Source: Ancylothrix sp. D3o (lineage in GTDB: Bacteria > Cyanobacteriota > Cyanobacteriia > Cyanobacteriales > Oscillatoriaceae). Taken from it: a stretch of 64,000 bases of DNA. Below, piece by piece: positions 63,404-64,000 of this stretch. Both the position numbers and the translations under genes were made by a program. Under the pieces are notes generated by a model. The model was not told where the DNA came from. It saw only the letters and a program-made list of their open reading frames with translations, and searched no databases. The stretch spans positions 5,131-69,130 of the forward strand of contig NZ_JAMXEX010000010.1 in NCBI RefSeq assembly GCF_025370775.1. The letters run 5' to 3'. The first letter of the stretch is position 1; each line of letters opens with the position of its first letter.

Positions 63404-64000
63404 ATGAAAGAAGCAATAAAAGATCCAGTAGTTGCCTGTGCGGCTGCTTTATTAACTCACTATAGTTTTGACTTGGGTGGTTCCACCGCTGAAAGATTAA
63501 TAATTCAGTGGCAAAAAGAGTACCCCGGAAATTGGTTGCGTTTGGCGGTAATTGAGGCGCTTTATCAAGGTCGTTATAAGGCGGTTTCTGTGACGCAACT
63601 TTTGGCCATGTGGAAGCGCAGGGGGGAGTTGCTTTATCATTTTAATTATGAGTTTGAAAGGTTAATTTGCCGGAATTTTCCTTTGGAAATTTTTACGGAA
63701 GATGGCGGAAATAGTGCTGTTGAAAAAACCCAAGAGGAAAAAACGCTAGAAACGCCGGTGGTGGTAGCAGAATTTGTGCCAGAAATGAGGGAGGAGTTTG
63801 TTTTGCCAAGTCAAAATAGAATAGAAAACAGCCAGGCTATTCCGCCTTGGCAACCGGTTGGTAAGCAGCAAAAGATCGAAAAGGTTGAAAATGAAAGGGC
63901 AGAAATAAGGCAACCTATTGAGGAAGTTCATGTGCCTGTTTCGGAAAAAGCCGGTGAGAAAGAGGAGGTAATTATTACTCCGATAAACTGCTTTGTGCCT
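63404..64000 (+). CDS. Conserved cyanobacterial hypothetical protein, N-terminal part (cut by window edge)
   Basis: The ATG at 63404 opens a frame to the right edge (about 199 residues so far). The first 95 residues look like a folded helical domain: VVACAAALLTHYSFDLGG, then WLRLAVIEALYQGRYKAVSV and LLYHFNYEFERLICRNFPLE. After that the sequence becomes Glu/Lys/Pro/Val-rich and probably disordered. I recall similar N-termini in many cyanobacteria but no functional name. No signal peptide is seen. It follows a heptamer repeat 16 bases upstream. Confidence 0.75.
   Translation, partial: MKEAIKDPVVACAAALLTHYSFDLGGSTAERLIIQWQKEYPGNWLRLAVIEALYQGRYKAVSVTQLLAMWKRRGELLYHFNYEFERLICRNFPLEIFTEDGGNSAVEKTQEEKTLETPVVVAEFVPEMREEFVLPSQNRIENSQAIPPWQPVGKQQKIEKVENERAEIRQPIEEVHVPVSEKAGEKEEVIITPINCFVP

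Noticed and set aside
1-64000. CRISPR array among the tandem repeats
   Set aside because: Repeats are 7 bp or 93 bp tandem units or isolated palindromes; none shows regular repeats with unique spacers and there are no cas genes.
1-64000. tRNA or rRNA genes
   Set aside because: No T-loop-like GGTTCRANTCC sequence with a fitting cloverleaf and no rRNA-like segments were noticed on either strand by eye.

Overview
The window comes from a cyanobacterium, most likely a filamentous, non-heterocystous Oscillatoriales-type strain. It carries three photosystem II genes (psbH, psbN, psbI), the nitrogen regulator NtcA with a matching GTA-N8-TAC box upstream, a PilT-type pilus ATPase, a KaiB-fold protein, and several families found mainly in cyanobacteria (DUF928, DUF3084, DUF3146, DUF3769, a DUF6887/DUF6888-like pair). 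Base composition is about 40-45% GC. The palindrome family ACCGGC/GCCGGT/GCCGGC is extremely frequent, while I did not notice the classic HIP1 octamer GCGATCGC. I saw no tRNA, rRNA, CRISPR array, transposase or prophage genes. Genus-level placement is inference.

Layout. 1-9.2 kb is a surface/secretion region: an RTX protein cut by the left edge, a two-partner-secretion exoprotein (TpsA) ending in a CHAT caspase-like domain, a TspO-like membrane protein, the matching outer-membrane transporter TpsB, and a DUF928 protein. 9.7-19.6 kb holds a propeller-transglutaminase protein, a small membrane protein, a CAP-domain RTX protein, an HPP-family transporter, a two-module anchored protein, the D,D-carboxypeptidase DacB, an overlapping small gene pair and a PRC-barrel protein. 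19.7-28 kb holds smc, acetolactate synthase (ilvB) with an unusual C-terminal zinc ribbon, an MFS transporter and a hydrolase-like protein, all on the minus strand.

28.3-37.2 kb is a signalling block: three diguanylate cyclases sharing one GAF-GGDEF tail, the last in an overlapping operon with a stand-alone receiver and a CheC-type phosphatase. 37.3-43.6 kb is metabolic: a ferrochelatase-like protein with a His-rich tail, exopolyphosphatase, a UbiA prenyltransferase, a SLOG-fold protein coupled to a secreted thioredoxin-fold protein, and UDP-GlcNAc 2-epimerase. 44-50.5 kb carries pilT, a KaiB-domain protein, an NHLRC2-like thioredoxin/NHL protein, fabI and ntcA. 51-64 kb carries DUF3084, a YqgF/RuvX-like nuclease, DUF3146, pth, tatA, psbH/psbN, a GH38 alpha-mannosidase, a hypothetical protein, psbI, an LptD-like DUF3769 protein and a partial gene at the right edge.

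Functional links. TpsA and TpsB should form one export route. The PilT ATPase and the c-di-GMP enzymes could bear on surface motility, though nothing in the sequence ties them together. Repeats are prominent: two copies of a MITE-like palindromic element about 38 kb apart, one with a second repeat nested in it; an ACCGCAGATG repeat family; heptameric short tandem repeats, one inside the TpsA gene; and a 93-bp repeat inside the mannosidase gene.
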